Positions 45,507-53,705 of a stretch of DNA of 64,000 nucleotides are shown here, in pieces (the stretch's first letter is position 1; every line of letters begins with the position of its first letter). The notes below the pieces were generated by a model, which made no database searches, had not been told where the DNA came from, and saw only the letters and a list, made by a program, of their open reading frames with translations. This stretch comes from Tatumella terrea (lineage in GTDB: Bacteria > Pseudomonadota > Gammaproteobacteria > Enterobacterales > Enterobacteriaceae): assembly GCF_039523755.1 (NCBI RefSeq), contig NZ_BAAAFX010000013.1:248001-312000 (forward strand), given 5' to 3'. Position numbers and translations under genes: made by a program.

Positions 45507-46058
45507 ATGATGCAGCAAACCTTAGATGCTTTACACGCCTTTACCCGCCGCTATTGTGAGAAATGGCAGCAGCAAACCGGTCATTTTCCGTGGAGTGAAG
45601 CACTCGCGGGTATCGATTCTCCGTGTATTGAGTCTGGCGATGAGCGGGGGATCTACTGGCAACCCCGGCCGTTTACTTTGCCCGCAACGCTGGAAGCGGT
45701 AGAACGTGCGCTGGATATTGTGATTCAGCCCGCCGTAGTCGCCTGGTATACCGCGCAGTTTGCGGCGGATATGCAAGCCGTCTGGCAGGGACGTCAGATG
45801 ACCTTGCTGCAGGTCTGGAATGAGGAAGATTTCAGCCGGGTGCAGGAGAATTTAATCGGACACCTGGTGATGAAACGACGACTGAAACAGACCCCGACCC
45901 TGTTTATTGCCGCGACCGATCACGACACCGAAATTATCTCGGTCTGTAACCTGAGCGGTGAAGTTATCCTGGAATCACTCGGCACCAAAAAGCGTGAAAT
46001 TCTGGCCCCTTCACTGGCTGATTTTCTTACCGAATCTGACGGGATCGTGACGAAATAG
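45507..46058 (+). CDS. syd: SecY-interacting protein Syd
   Basis: Cytosolic protein of 183 residues (E. coli 181) that binds SecY and helps clear faulty translocons. Conserved blocks include YWQPRPFTLPATLEAVERALDIVIQP, RVQENLIGHLVMKRRLKQTPTLFIA and ISVCNLSGEVILESLGTKKREILA. There are two adjacent ATG codons (45507 and 45510); either could start. The csrB gene lies immediately downstream on the same strand. Confidence 0.94.
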   Translation: MMQQTLDALHAFTRRYCEKWQQQTGHFPWSEALAGIDSPCIESGDERGIYWQPRPFTLPATLEAVERALDIVIQPAVVAWYTAQFAADMQAVWQGRQMTLLQVWNEEDFSRVQENLIGHLVMKRRLKQTPTLFIAATDHDTEIISVCNLSGEVILESLGTKKREILAPSLADFLTESDGIVTK

Positions 46059-46172
46059 TCTGAAATCCCGCAGTTTGTGAACAGAAGGCGGTAAGTAACT
46101 TGATTCAGATCAATAAAGAGTGTTTTTTACCCGGGAATTCCTCATTGTATAAAGCCTTCCTATTTCAGGGGG

Positions 46173-46222
46173 TTACTGTAAAAGCCATTGAATTATAAAG
46201 CTAATTAGGATTTTTACAGTAA
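46173..46222. promoter_or_regulatory. 11-bp inverted repeat in the csrB promoter region
   Basis: TTACTGTAAAA (46173-46183) and TTTTACAGTAA (46212-46222) are perfect reverse complements, centred 39 bases apart. The right arm overlaps the likely csrB -10 region. It could be a regulator site or a hairpin ending syd. It does not match the E. coli UvrY site (TGTAAGN6CTTACA type) closely. Confidence 0.45.
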
Positions 46223-46227
46223 AAATC

Positions 46228-46572
46228 CCGTTGCGAAAAATGGCAACTCTGACAGAATGGCACCCACTGGCAGGACGCCGTGGAGGTGACTGGTTTTCAG
46301 GATGAAAACAGCCCAGGGAAGGTGGTATCTGTTATGGATGTCAGATGCCGTAAGGTTGTTTCAGGAAAGAAGTAACCTGCTCTGCCTGAGCTAACCCCCT
46401 CCCCGGGAGGGAAGTTGCTGTCGGGGATAGACAGTGGCGCATCGGGCCAGAAAGTCCGGTCAGGATGACCCGGCTGATACTGATCAAGCCCAATGAAAGC
46501 AGGGAGCACGATTGTAGCTGGATTGCTGCGAACAGACTGGGAGTACTGTATTTTTACAGTACTCCCTTTTTT
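46228..46572 (+). ncRNA. csrB: CsrB regulatory RNA
   Basis: This sRNA sequesters the translational regulator CsrA through repeated GGA hairpin loops. At least eight such hairpins are visible, for example GTTTTCAGGATGAAAAC and CCGGTCAGGATGACCCGG, plus GGGA loops. The 3' part, GCAGGGAGCACG then TAGCTGGATTGCTGCGAA, is nearly the same as E. coli csrB. It ends in a perfect terminator (arms GGGAGTACTGTA/TACAGTACTCCC, 46539-46566, then six T's). It lies between syd and yqcC, as in E. coli. The 5' end is approximate. Confidence 0.92.
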
Positions 46573-46640
46573 ATGCTCATCACTTTTCCTCCGTGTAATG
46601 GTATGCTGGCGCGGTTTTTATCAGGAAAAGGAGAACACCG

Positions 46641-46970
46641 GTGGCTGAGCAACATATCGTCCTGCAGCGACTGTCGCAACTTGAACAGATCTTACGGGAC
46701 CATCAGCTATGGCAGGAAACGGCACCGGCAGAGAGCGCGCTGCAAAGCTCCCAGCCTTTCAGCCTGGACACTCTGCATCCGCTGGAATGGCTGCAGTGGA
46801 TTTTTATTCCCCGGATGACGGCCATCATCGATGCCGGGGCCGGGTTACCTGAAAAACTGGCGATCGCCCCGTATTTTGAAATGGCGCTGGAGCCGCAGCA
46901 CAGCGTACGTCCGGTATTGTTACTGACCTTAAGGCAACTTGATGGTCTCTTTGAACAAGAAACGCCTTAA
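46641..46970 (+). CDS. yqcC: YqcC family protein
   Basis: Small cytosolic protein of 109 residues, the same as E. coli YqcC, with no known function. It starts at GTG with a good AAAAGGAG 8 bases before it. Conserved blocks are HPLEWLQWIFIPRMTAIIDAG and LAIAPYFEMAL. Its stop overlaps the truC start (TAATG), so it heads the yqcC-truC-yqcA operon. Confidence 0.94.
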   Translation: MAEQHIVLQRLSQLEQILRDHQLWQETAPAESALQSSQPFSLDTLHPLEWLQWIFIPRMTAIIDAGAGLPEKLAIAPYFEMALEPQHSVRPVLLLTLRQLDGLFEQETP

Positions 46971-47746
46971 TGCTTGAAATTATTTATCAGGATCGCTGGC
47001 TGGTGGTGGTCAACAAACCCGCGGGTATGCTGGTTCACCGGAGCTGGCTGGATCGGCATGAAACGACCTTCGTGATGCAGACACTGCGTGACCAGATAGG
47101 CCAGCATGTCTTTACCGTCCATCGTCTGGACCGCCCGACGTCCGGCGTGTTGATCTTCGCCTTATCGTCTGAGGTTGCCCGGCTGTTATCACAGCAGTTC
47201 GAACAGCATCAGCTGGAAAAAACGTATCATGCCGTCGTGCGTGGCTGGCTGACAGAGGCGGGCGAGCTGGATTATCCGTTAATGGAAGAGCGGGATAAGA
47301 TTGCCGATAAACATTCCGCCGCGCCTGCCGCGCCTCAGTCGGCACTGACCCGCTATCAGCCGCTGGCTCAGGTTGAAATGCCGGTGCCGATAGGGCGTTA
47401 TTCCACCTGCCGTTACACTCTGATGGAACTCACTCCGCAAACCGGTCGTAAGCACCAGTTGCGTCGCCATATGTCGCACCTCCGGCATCCGATCATCGGT
47501 GATACTAATCACGGGGATTTACGTCAGAATCGCGGGGCCGCCGGACATTTCGGATGTCACCGACTGATGTTACATGCATCCCGGCTTATGCTGACGCATC
47601 CGGTGACCGGGGAGTCGCTATATCTGCAGGCCGGCCTCGATACGGTCTGGCAAACGGCCTTTGACCATTTCGGCTGGCAGGATCTGTTACCGGATTTACC
47701 CCGGACCATCCCGTTTATTGAACCGTCAGAGACGGAGGAGAAGTAA
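46970..47746 (+). CDS. truC: tRNA pseudouridine(65) synthase TruC
   Basis: Makes pseudouridine 65 in tRNA-Ile1 and tRNA-Asp; 258 residues (E. coli 260). The RluA-family catalytic Asp is in TVHRLDRPTSGVLIFALS at about residue 54. NKPAGMLVHRS and QTGRKHQLRRHMSHLRHPIIGD are the other family motifs. It is coupled to yqcC and yqcA by one-base overlaps at both ends. Confidence 0.96.
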   Translation: MLEIIYQDRWLVVVNKPAGMLVHRSWLDRHETTFVMQTLRDQIGQHVFTVHRLDRPTSGVLIFALSSEVARLLSQQFEQHQLEKTYHAVVRGWLTEAGELDYPLMEERDKIADKHSAAPAAPQSALTRYQPLAQVEMPVPIGRYSTCRYTLMELTPQTGRKHQLRRHMSHLRHPIIGDTNHGDLRQNRGAAGHFGCHRLMLHASRLMLTHPVTGESLYLQAGLDTVWQTAFDHFGWQDLLPDLPRTIPFIEPSETEEK

Positions 47747-48192
47747 TGGCCAGTATCGGAATTTTTATCGGTACCGTGTATGGCAATTCGCAGCTTATTG
47801 CCGAAGAAGCGCAGCCAATGCTGGAAGCCGCCGGACACCAGGTCCGCCTGTATGATGAACCGGTGTTAAGTCAGTGGCTGGATGAGAGTCTGCAGATCCG
47901 GTTAATTATTACCTCCACGACCGGGCAGGGCGACTTTCCGGACACCATCGCAGGGCTTTATACCGCCATGAAAGATCAGTGTGGTTACCAGCCGACGGTA
48001 CGTTACGGGCTGATTGCTCTGGGGGATAGCAGTTATCAGGAATATTGCGGAGCCGGTCAGGCTTTCGATCAGCTGTTGCAGGAGCATCAGGCACAGCGTA
48101 TCGGTGAGGTTCTGTGGGTCGATGCACAGGAATCACCGGTGCCCGAAGAGGTTGCCTTACCGTGGATTGAACACTGGATAACCTTGTTGTAA
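47746..48192 (+). CDS. yqcA: Flavodoxin YqcA
   Basis: Short-chain flavodoxin-like protein of 148 residues (E. coli 149). The FMN phosphate loop is IFIGTVYGNSQLIAEEA, and the other FMN loops are TSTTGQGDFPDTI and ALGDSSYQEYCGAGQAFD. It probably carries electrons to an unidentified partner. It is the last gene of the yqcC operon and is followed by a GC-rich hairpin and then the 77-bp repeat array. Confidence 0.94.
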   Translation: MASIGIFIGTVYGNSQLIAEEAQPMLEAAGHQVRLYDEPVLSQWLDESLQIRLIITSTTGQGDFPDTIAGLYTAMKDQCGYQPTVRYGLIALGDSSYQEYCGAGQAFDQLLQEHQAQRIGEVLWVDAQESPVPEEVALPWIEHWITLL

Positions 48193-48222
48193 TCCGCAGA
48201 AACCGTGGGCAGATGCATCTTT

Positions 48223-48270
48223 CCTGCCCGCCGCTTTTTGCGCTCTCCGGCGGGCGGGCGGGTCTTTTTA
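48223..48270 (+). terminator. Probable terminator after yqcA
   Basis: CCTGCCCGCC can pair with GGCGGGCGGG, and a TCTTTTTA stretch follows. The loop is long (about 18-20 bases) and contains its own T run, so efficiency is uncertain. Confidence 0.5.
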
Positions 48271-48299
48271 CTGTCGCCCCTTTGGCTTCTTCATCTGTT

Positions 48300-48830
48300 G
48301 GGGCGTTTCACCCCTCCGCTTGCTTACCCCGTTCTGCCATTTCGCTTTGCCACATTGTTCTGCGACTTCCTCCGGTGGGTCGTTTTACCCCTCCGCTTGC
48401 TTACCCCGTTCTGCCATTTCGCTTTGCCACATTGTTCTGCGACTTCCTCCGATGGGTCGTTTTATTACCCTTCTTGTTTACCCCGTTCTGTCACTTCGCT
48501 TTGCCACATTGTTCTGCGACTTCCTCCGGTGGGTCGTTTTATCACTCCGCTTGCTTACCCCGTTTTGCCATTTCGCTTTGCCACTTTGTTCTGCGACTTC
48601 CTCCGATGGGTCGTTTTATTACCCTTCTTGCTTACCCCATTATGCGACTTCGCTTTGTTACGTTGTTCTGCGACTTCCTCCGGTGGGTCGTTTCACCCCT
48701 CCGCTTGCTTACCCCGTTCTGCGACTTCGCTTTGTTACGTTGTTCTGCGACTTCTTTTTGTCATCCCGTTCTGCTTCTTCGTCTGTCACGTCCTTTTACT
48801 GTTTCGTCTGTCACGTCCTTTTACTGTTTC
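48300..48830. repeat. 77-bp minisatellite (about six units) plus a short 25-bp repeat
   Basis: Units beginning TGCTTACCCC (or a one-base variant) occur at 48321, 48398, 48475, 48552, 48629 and 48706, exactly 77 bases apart. The last one decays after about 50 bases, and a partial unit precedes the first. Within each unit, GTTCTGCCATTTC and GTTCTGCGACTTC are a nested sub-repeat. A 25-bp unit (GTCTGTCACGTCCTTTTACT...) then repeats at 48781 and 48806. All three plus-strand frames are free of stops across the array, so a long reading frame here is not evidence of a gene. E. coli has barA at this spot. Confidence 0.95.
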
Positions 48831-49161
48831 GTTTGCTCACTCCGTTCTGTCCCGTTATCGGTTGCTGCTATAGGGCTGTCAGCCACCGTGACATTTCAGG
48901 CAATCTGCCGCGCAGGCGGTATCAGGGACGTATTCCATCCGGCGGGTCAGGGGGAGCCCTGAGAAAAGGTGTTTTTACCGGCAGGCCGGATGAATAACGA
49001 GTGAAGAGATTTGTTAATGTATTTGGCTTTTTTACGCTACATTCCGTCTGTTTTTCCGTATCATTGTCTGCAGAATTTTACAGAGCAGGTAAAATACATT
49101 CTGTTGCCGGAAAGCCCGGCATACCTCTGACAATCTGCCATATTAAGAGAACACATTACTG

Positions 49162-50478
49162 ATGGTGCAATTTTATTCCGCTGCCAGGCGCGCGAAGCCC
49201 CGCAAAGAACTCACGGTAACGATAGATGAGCTGGATCCGTTTGGTCAGGGCGTGGCGCGTTATCAGGGGAAAACCCTGTTTGTCAGTGGGGCGCTGCCCG
49301 GAGAAAAAGTGCAGGTGACGGTGCAGGAAGATAAACGTCACTATTCCCGCGGCAAAGCGACCCGGCTTCTCACGCAAAGTCCTGAGCGTGTGGTTGCACG
49401 TTGTCCTCATTATGGTGAATGTGGTGGCTGCCAGCAGCAGCACGTCAGTGAAGCTCTTCAGCAGCAAAGTAAAAAACAAGCCCTGGAAAGAATGCTCAAC
49501 CATAACAGCCCGCAACCGTTAAAGGTTGAACAGGTGATCCACGGAGACAGCTGGCACTACCGGCGACGTGCACGGCTGAGCCTGCGCTGGGATAATAAAC
49601 AGCAGCGGCTGGACATGGGCTTTCGTAAAAATGGCAGCAGCGAAATCGTGAATATCCGCCAGTGCCCTGTTATGGTGCAATCTCTGGATCGTTTGCTCCC
49701 CGAACTGAGACAGTGTCTGACAGAATTACAGGGTGCCCGGGATCTTGGCCATGCCGAGCTGGTGCAGGCGGACAATGGGGTGATGCTGGTTTTACGCCAT
49801 CTGAAACCATTTTCTGTGGCTGACCATGAAAAACTGGAACGATTTTCGCAACATCACCAGCTGATGTTGTTTCTTGCCCCGGACAACAATACTCTGCAAC
49901 ACATTTGCGGAGAAATGCCGTATTATCAGTCGCATAACCTGAAGCTTTCCTTCAGCCCGCAGGATTTCATCCAGGTGAATGACAAGGTGAATCAGCAGAT
50001 GGTAACGACGGCTATCGACTGGCTGGCGTTGCAGCCCGGCGACCGGGTACTGGACCTGTTTTGCGGAATGGGCAACTTCACTCTGCCTGTCGGGCAGTAT
50101 GTTGAGAATGTTGTCGGTGTTGAAGGGGTAGAGGCATTAGTTCAGCAGGCTGCGCGTAATGCGCAGGATAATGATTTACATAATGTCACGTTCTACCGGC
50201 ACGATCTGGAACAGGATGTGACAGGACAACCCTGGGCATCGCAGGGGTTCACTAAAGTACTGCTCGATCCGGCCAGGGCCGGTGCCGCCGGAATAATGGC
50301 GCATATTATTGCGCTGGCACCAGAACGTATAGTGTATGTGTCCTGTAATCCCGCCACACTGGCTCGTGACAGTGAGCCCTTGATGGCAGCAGGCTATATT
50401 GCGGAGCGGGTGACGATGCTGGATATGTTTCCTCATACCAGCCATCTGGAATCCATGGTGCTGTTCAGCAGAACCTAA
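49162..50478 (+). CDS. rlmD: 23S rRNA (uracil-1939-C5)-methyltransferase RlmD
   Basis: SAM-dependent m5U methyltransferase of 438 residues (E. coli 433). The TRAM domain covers about residues 15-70. The 4Fe-4S cluster Cys are in VARCPHYGECGGCQQQH. The SAM site is VLDLFCGMGNFTLPVG, the catalytic Cys is in IVYVSCNPATLARD, and LLDPARAGA is conserved. It is followed by relA with a 32-base gap. E. coli has barA divergent from it; here the 77-bp repeats lie upstream. Confidence 0.96.
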   Translation: MVQFYSAARRAKPRKELTVTIDELDPFGQGVARYQGKTLFVSGALPGEKVQVTVQEDKRHYSRGKATRLLTQSPERVVARCPHYGECGGCQQQHVSEALQQQSKKQALERMLNHNSPQPLKVEQVIHGDSWHYRRRARLSLRWDNKQQRLDMGFRKNGSSEIVNIRQCPVMVQSLDRLLPELRQCLTELQGARDLGHAELVQADNGVMLVLRHLKPFSVADHEKLERFSQHHQLMLFLAPDNNTLQHICGEMPYYQSHNLKLSFSPQDFIQVNDKVNQQMVTTAIDWLALQPGDRVLDLFCGMGNFTLPVGQYVENVVGVEGVEALVQQAARNAQDNDLHNVTFYRHDLEQDVTGQPWASQGFTKVLLDPARAGAAGIMAHIIALAPERIVYVSCNPATLARDSEPLMAAGYIAERVTMLDMFPHTSHLESMVLFSRT

Positions 50479-50510
50479 ACGGCCAGGCAGGCCGTCATGC
50501 AGGAGAAGTT

Positions 50511-52745
50511 ATGGTTGCGGTAAGAAGTGCGCATATGAATACGGCAGGGGAATTTGCCCTCGAACAGTGGATAGCCACTCTGGGGATTGCTAATGAGCAA
50601 TCCTGCCAGCGACTGGCGGACTGCTGGCGTTATTGCGAAACCGAGACCAGTCACCATCCTCTTCAGCCGATGTTACTGTGGCGCGGTATTGAGATGGTCG
50701 AAATACTGACCGAACTCAGTATGGACAACGATACCCTGCGCGCAGCGTTGCTGTTCCCGCTGGCTAACGAAGAGGTGGTTACCGAAGAACAACTGGAAGA
50801 GCGGTTTGGCAGGGAGATTGTCTCGCTGGTACATGGTGTCCGGGATATGGATGCCATCCGTCAGCTGAAGGCGACCCATAACGATTCGATGGCCTCAGAG
50901 CAGGTGGATAATGTCCGCCGCATGTTGCTGGCAATGGTGGAAGACTTCCGTTGTGTGGTGATCAAGCTGGCAGAGCGGGTCGCCCATCTGCGCGAAATGA
51001 AAGATGCGCCGGAAGACGAACGTGTTCTGGCGGCGAAAGAGAGCACCAATATCTATGCGCCGCTGGCAAACCGCCTGGGGATCGGTCAGTTAAAATGGGA
51101 ACTGGAAGATTACTGTTTCCGTTATCTGCACCCGGAAGAATATAAACGTATCGCGAAACTGCTGCATGAGCGGCGGGTCGATCGTGAACAATATATCGAA
51201 AATTTCGTCGATAACCTGCGTCAGGAAATGACCCGCGAAGGGGTCAGGGCCGAAGTCTATGGCCGGCCGAAACATATCTATAGCATCTGGCGTAAGATGC
51301 AGAAGAAAGCCCTGTCCTTTGATGAACTGTTCGATGTCCGTGCCGTGCGCATTGTGGCTGACCGTCTGCAGGACTGTTACGGCGCGTTAGGGATCGTCCA
51401 CACCCTGTACCGCCATCTGCCCAGTGAGTTTGACGACTATGTCGCTAACCCTAAGCCTAACGGCTACCAGTCTATCCACACGGTGGTACTGGGGCCGCGT
51501 GGACAAACGGTCGAGATACAAATCCGTACCCGGCAGATGCATGAAGATGCTGAACTGGGGGTGGCGGCCCACTGGAAATACAAAGAAGGCCCGGGGATCA
51601 GCAATACCCGTGGCGCGGCGGGTCACGAAGAGCGGATTGCCTGGCTGCGTAAACTGATCGCCTGGCAGGAAGAGATGGCTGACAGCGGCGAAATGCTTGA
51701 GGAAGTCCGCAGTCAGGTGTTTGACGACCGGGTGTATGTGTTTACGCCGAAAGGCGATGTCATCGACCTGCCTGCCGGCTCGACACCGCTGGACTTCGCC
51801 TACCATATTCACAGTGATATCGGACACCGCTGTATCGGTGCCAAAATCAGCGGACGGATTGTTCCCTTCACCTATCAGCTACAGATGGGGGATCAGGTAG
51901 AAGTGATCACCCAGAAGCAGCCGAACCCGAGCAGGGACTGGCTGAATCCGAACCTTGGGTACATTACCACCAGCCGGGGTCGTGCCAAAGTGCATGCCTG
52001 GTTCCGTAAACAGGATCGCGATAAAAATATCCTGGCCGGCCGGCAGATTCTGGACAGTGAACTGAGTCACCTGGATATCAGCCTGAAAGAGGCTGAAAAG
52101 CTGCTGTTGCCACGCTATAACATGACCTCGATGGATGAAATCCTGGCGGCCATCGGTGGCGGCGATATCCGGCTTAACCAGATGGTGAACTATCTGCAGG
52201 GCAAGCTGAATAAACCGACCGCCGAAGAAGAAGACAGGGAAGCCCTGCGTCAGCTGACTCAGAAATCACACAGTAATCACCATGCCGGCAAAGAGAGTGG
52301 TCGCGTGGTGGTCGAGGGCGTCGGAAATCTGATGCACCATATTGCCCGTTGCTGTCAGCCTATCCCGGGCGACGATATTGTCGGCTTTATCACCCAGGGG
52401 CGGGGGATCTCTATTCACCGGGCGAATTGTGATCAGCTGGCGGAGCTGACGAATCATGCGCCGGAACGTATTGTTGATGCCGTCTGGGGGGAGAGCTATT
52501 CCAGCGGATATTCGCTGGTGGTGAGGGTTATTGCGAATGATCGCAGCGGTCTGCTGCGTGATATTACGACCATTCTGGCCAACGAAAAAGTCAATGTGCT
52601 GGGGGTTTCCAGCCATAGCGATACGAAAAAGCAGCTCGCCACCATCGACATGGATATCGAAATTTATAACCAGCAGGTCCTGGGACGTATTATTGCCCGT
52701 CTGAATCAGGTGCCTGATATTATCGATGCCAAACGCCGCCATTAA
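50511..52745 (+). CDS. relA: GTP pyrophosphokinase RelA ((p)ppGpp synthase I)
   Basis: Ribosome-associated stringent response enzyme of 744 residues, the same as E. coli RelA. An inactive HD-hydrolase-like domain lies at the N-terminus. The synthetase domain holds RPKHIYSIWRKMQKK and EFDDYVANPKPNGYQSIHTVV. Next come the TGS domain (VYVFTPKGDVIDLPAGSTPLDFAYHIH), a zinc-finger region with HHIARCCQPIPGDDIVGF and a C-terminal ACT domain (VIANDRSGLLRDITTILANE). The start MVAVRSAHMN matches E. coli. The initiator tRNA promoter and PpnN elsewhere in this window are likely targets of its product. Confidence 0.97.
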   Translation: MVAVRSAHMNTAGEFALEQWIATLGIANEQSCQRLADCWRYCETETSHHPLQPMLLWRGIEMVEILTELSMDNDTLRAALLFPLANEEVVTEEQLEERFGREIVSLVHGVRDMDAIRQLKATHNDSMASEQVDNVRRMLLAMVEDFRCVVIKLAERVAHLREMKDAPEDERVLAAKESTNIYAPLANRLGIGQLKWELEDYCFRYLHPEEYKRIAKLLHERRVDREQYIENFVDNLRQEMTREGVRAEVYGRPKHIYSIWRKMQKKALSFDELFDVRAVRIVADRLQDCYGALGIVHTLYRHLPSEFDDYVANPKPNGYQSIHTVVLGPRGQTVEIQIRTRQMHEDAELGVAAHWKYKEGPGISNTRGAAGHEERIAWLRKLIAWQEEMADSGEMLEEVRSQVFDDRVYVFTPKGDVIDLPAGSTPLDFAYHIHSDIGHRCIGAKISGRIVPFTYQLQMGDQVEVITQKQPNPSRDWLNPNLGYITTSRGRAKVHAWFRKQDRDKNILAGRQILDSELSHLDISLKEAEKLLLPRYNMTSMDEILAAIGGGDIRLNQMVNYLQGKLNKPTAEEEDREALRQLTQKSHSNHHAGKESGRVVVEGVGNLMHHIARCCQPIPGDDIVGFITQGRGISIHRANCDQLAELTNHAPERIVDAVWGESYSSGYSLVVRVIANDRSGLLRDITTILANEKVNVLGVSSHSDTKKQLATIDMDIEIYNQQVLGRIIARLNQVPDIIDAKRRH

Positions 52746-52754
52746 CCGGTGACC

Positions 52755-52792
52755 GGTCCCCGTTCAGCCTCTGGCTGACCGGGGATGGTTTT
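52755..52792 (+). terminator. Hairpin between relA and mazG
   Basis: GTCCCCGTTCAGCC can pair with GGCTGACCGGGGAT around a 3-base loop. Only GGTTTTACCCC follows, so it may be a weak terminator or attenuator. No mazEF genes lie in the 68-base gap. Confidence 0.5.
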
Positions 52793-52813
52793 ACCCCCTT
52801 CGTTGAGAATGCC

Positions 52814-53614
52814 ATGAACACATCAGAATCTTCATTACAGCATTTGCTGACGCTGATGCAGCAATTACGTGACCCGCAGCACGGCTGCCCGTGGGATAAG
52901 CAGCAGACGTTTGCCTCTATTGCCCCTTACACCTTAGAAGAAACCTATGAAGTGCTGGACGCTATTCAGCGCGGAGACTTTACTGAACTGCGTGAAGAGC
53001 TGGGCGATTTACTGTTCCAGGTCGTGTTCTACGCACAAATGGCAAAGGAACAGGGGCTGTTTGATTTCAGCGATATCTGTCAGAGCATCAGCAGTAAACT
53101 GGAGCGCAGGCACCCGCATATCTTTGCCTCACCGCAGGATAAAGCGGTGAACGATATCAATCAGCACTGGGAAGCGTTGAAACAGCAGGAGCGGGAGGAG
53201 AAATCGCAGCATTCCGCGCTGGATGATATTCCCCGGGCAATGCCCGCCCTGATGCGGGCCTATAAGATCCAGAAGCGTTGCAGCAATGTCGGTTTTGACT
53301 GGAATGAGACCGGGCCGGTACTCGATAAAGTGCATGAAGAAATTGCTGAGGTGATGGAAGAGGCTGGCCGCGATGAAATAAACCCGCAGCGGCTGGAGGA
53401 GGAGATTGGGGATCTGTTATTCGCCACGGTGAATCTTTCCCGCCATCTTGGCAGTAAAGCCGAGACCGCGTTGCAGAAAGCCAACGATAAATTTGAAAAA
53501 CGTTTTCGTCAGGTCGAAAGCATTATTGCAGCACAGGGGCTGACGATGCCTGGCGCGACCCTGGAGCAGATGGAAGCGGCCTGGCAGCAGGTCAAACAGC
53601 AGGAAAAATCCTGA
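52814..53614 (+). CDS. mazG: Nucleoside triphosphate pyrophosphohydrolase MazG
   Basis: All-alpha NTP pyrophosphatase of 266 residues (E. coli 263) that hydrolyses NTPs to NMP plus PPi and can lower ppGpp. It is a tandem of two MazG domains. The first carries the EEXXE-type Mg site in CPWDKQQTFASIAPYTLEETYE and ELREELGDLLFQVVFYAQ. The second carries KVHEEIAEVMEEAG and LEEEIGDLLFATVNLSRH. It directly follows relA without the mazEF toxin-antitoxin genes. Confidence 0.96.
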   Translation: MNTSESSLQHLLTLMQQLRDPQHGCPWDKQQTFASIAPYTLEETYEVLDAIQRGDFTELREELGDLLFQVVFYAQMAKEQGLFDFSDICQSISSKLERRHPHIFASPQDKAVNDINQHWEALKQQEREEKSQHSALDDIPRAMPALMRAYKIQKRCSNVGFDWNETGPVLDKVHEEIAEVMEEAGRDEINPQRLEEEIGDLLFATVNLSRHLGSKAETALQKANDKFEKRFRQVESIIAAQGLTMPGATLEQMEAAWQQVKQQEKS

Positions 53615-53705
53615 GGCTGGCGGGGGGGGCCGTCTGAATCAGGTGGATTTTTCCCTCCGCCGCCGGGCTCACCTCTGTGCGGGGAGCTTCTCCCGTGATC
53701 TGACG

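Noticed and set aside
48205..48997. Three overlapping Cys/Phe-rich plus-strand ORFs of 222 to 249 residues
   Set aside because: All three frames are open because each 77-base repeat unit lacks plus-strand stops in every frame; no ribosome binding site or conserved protein is visible.
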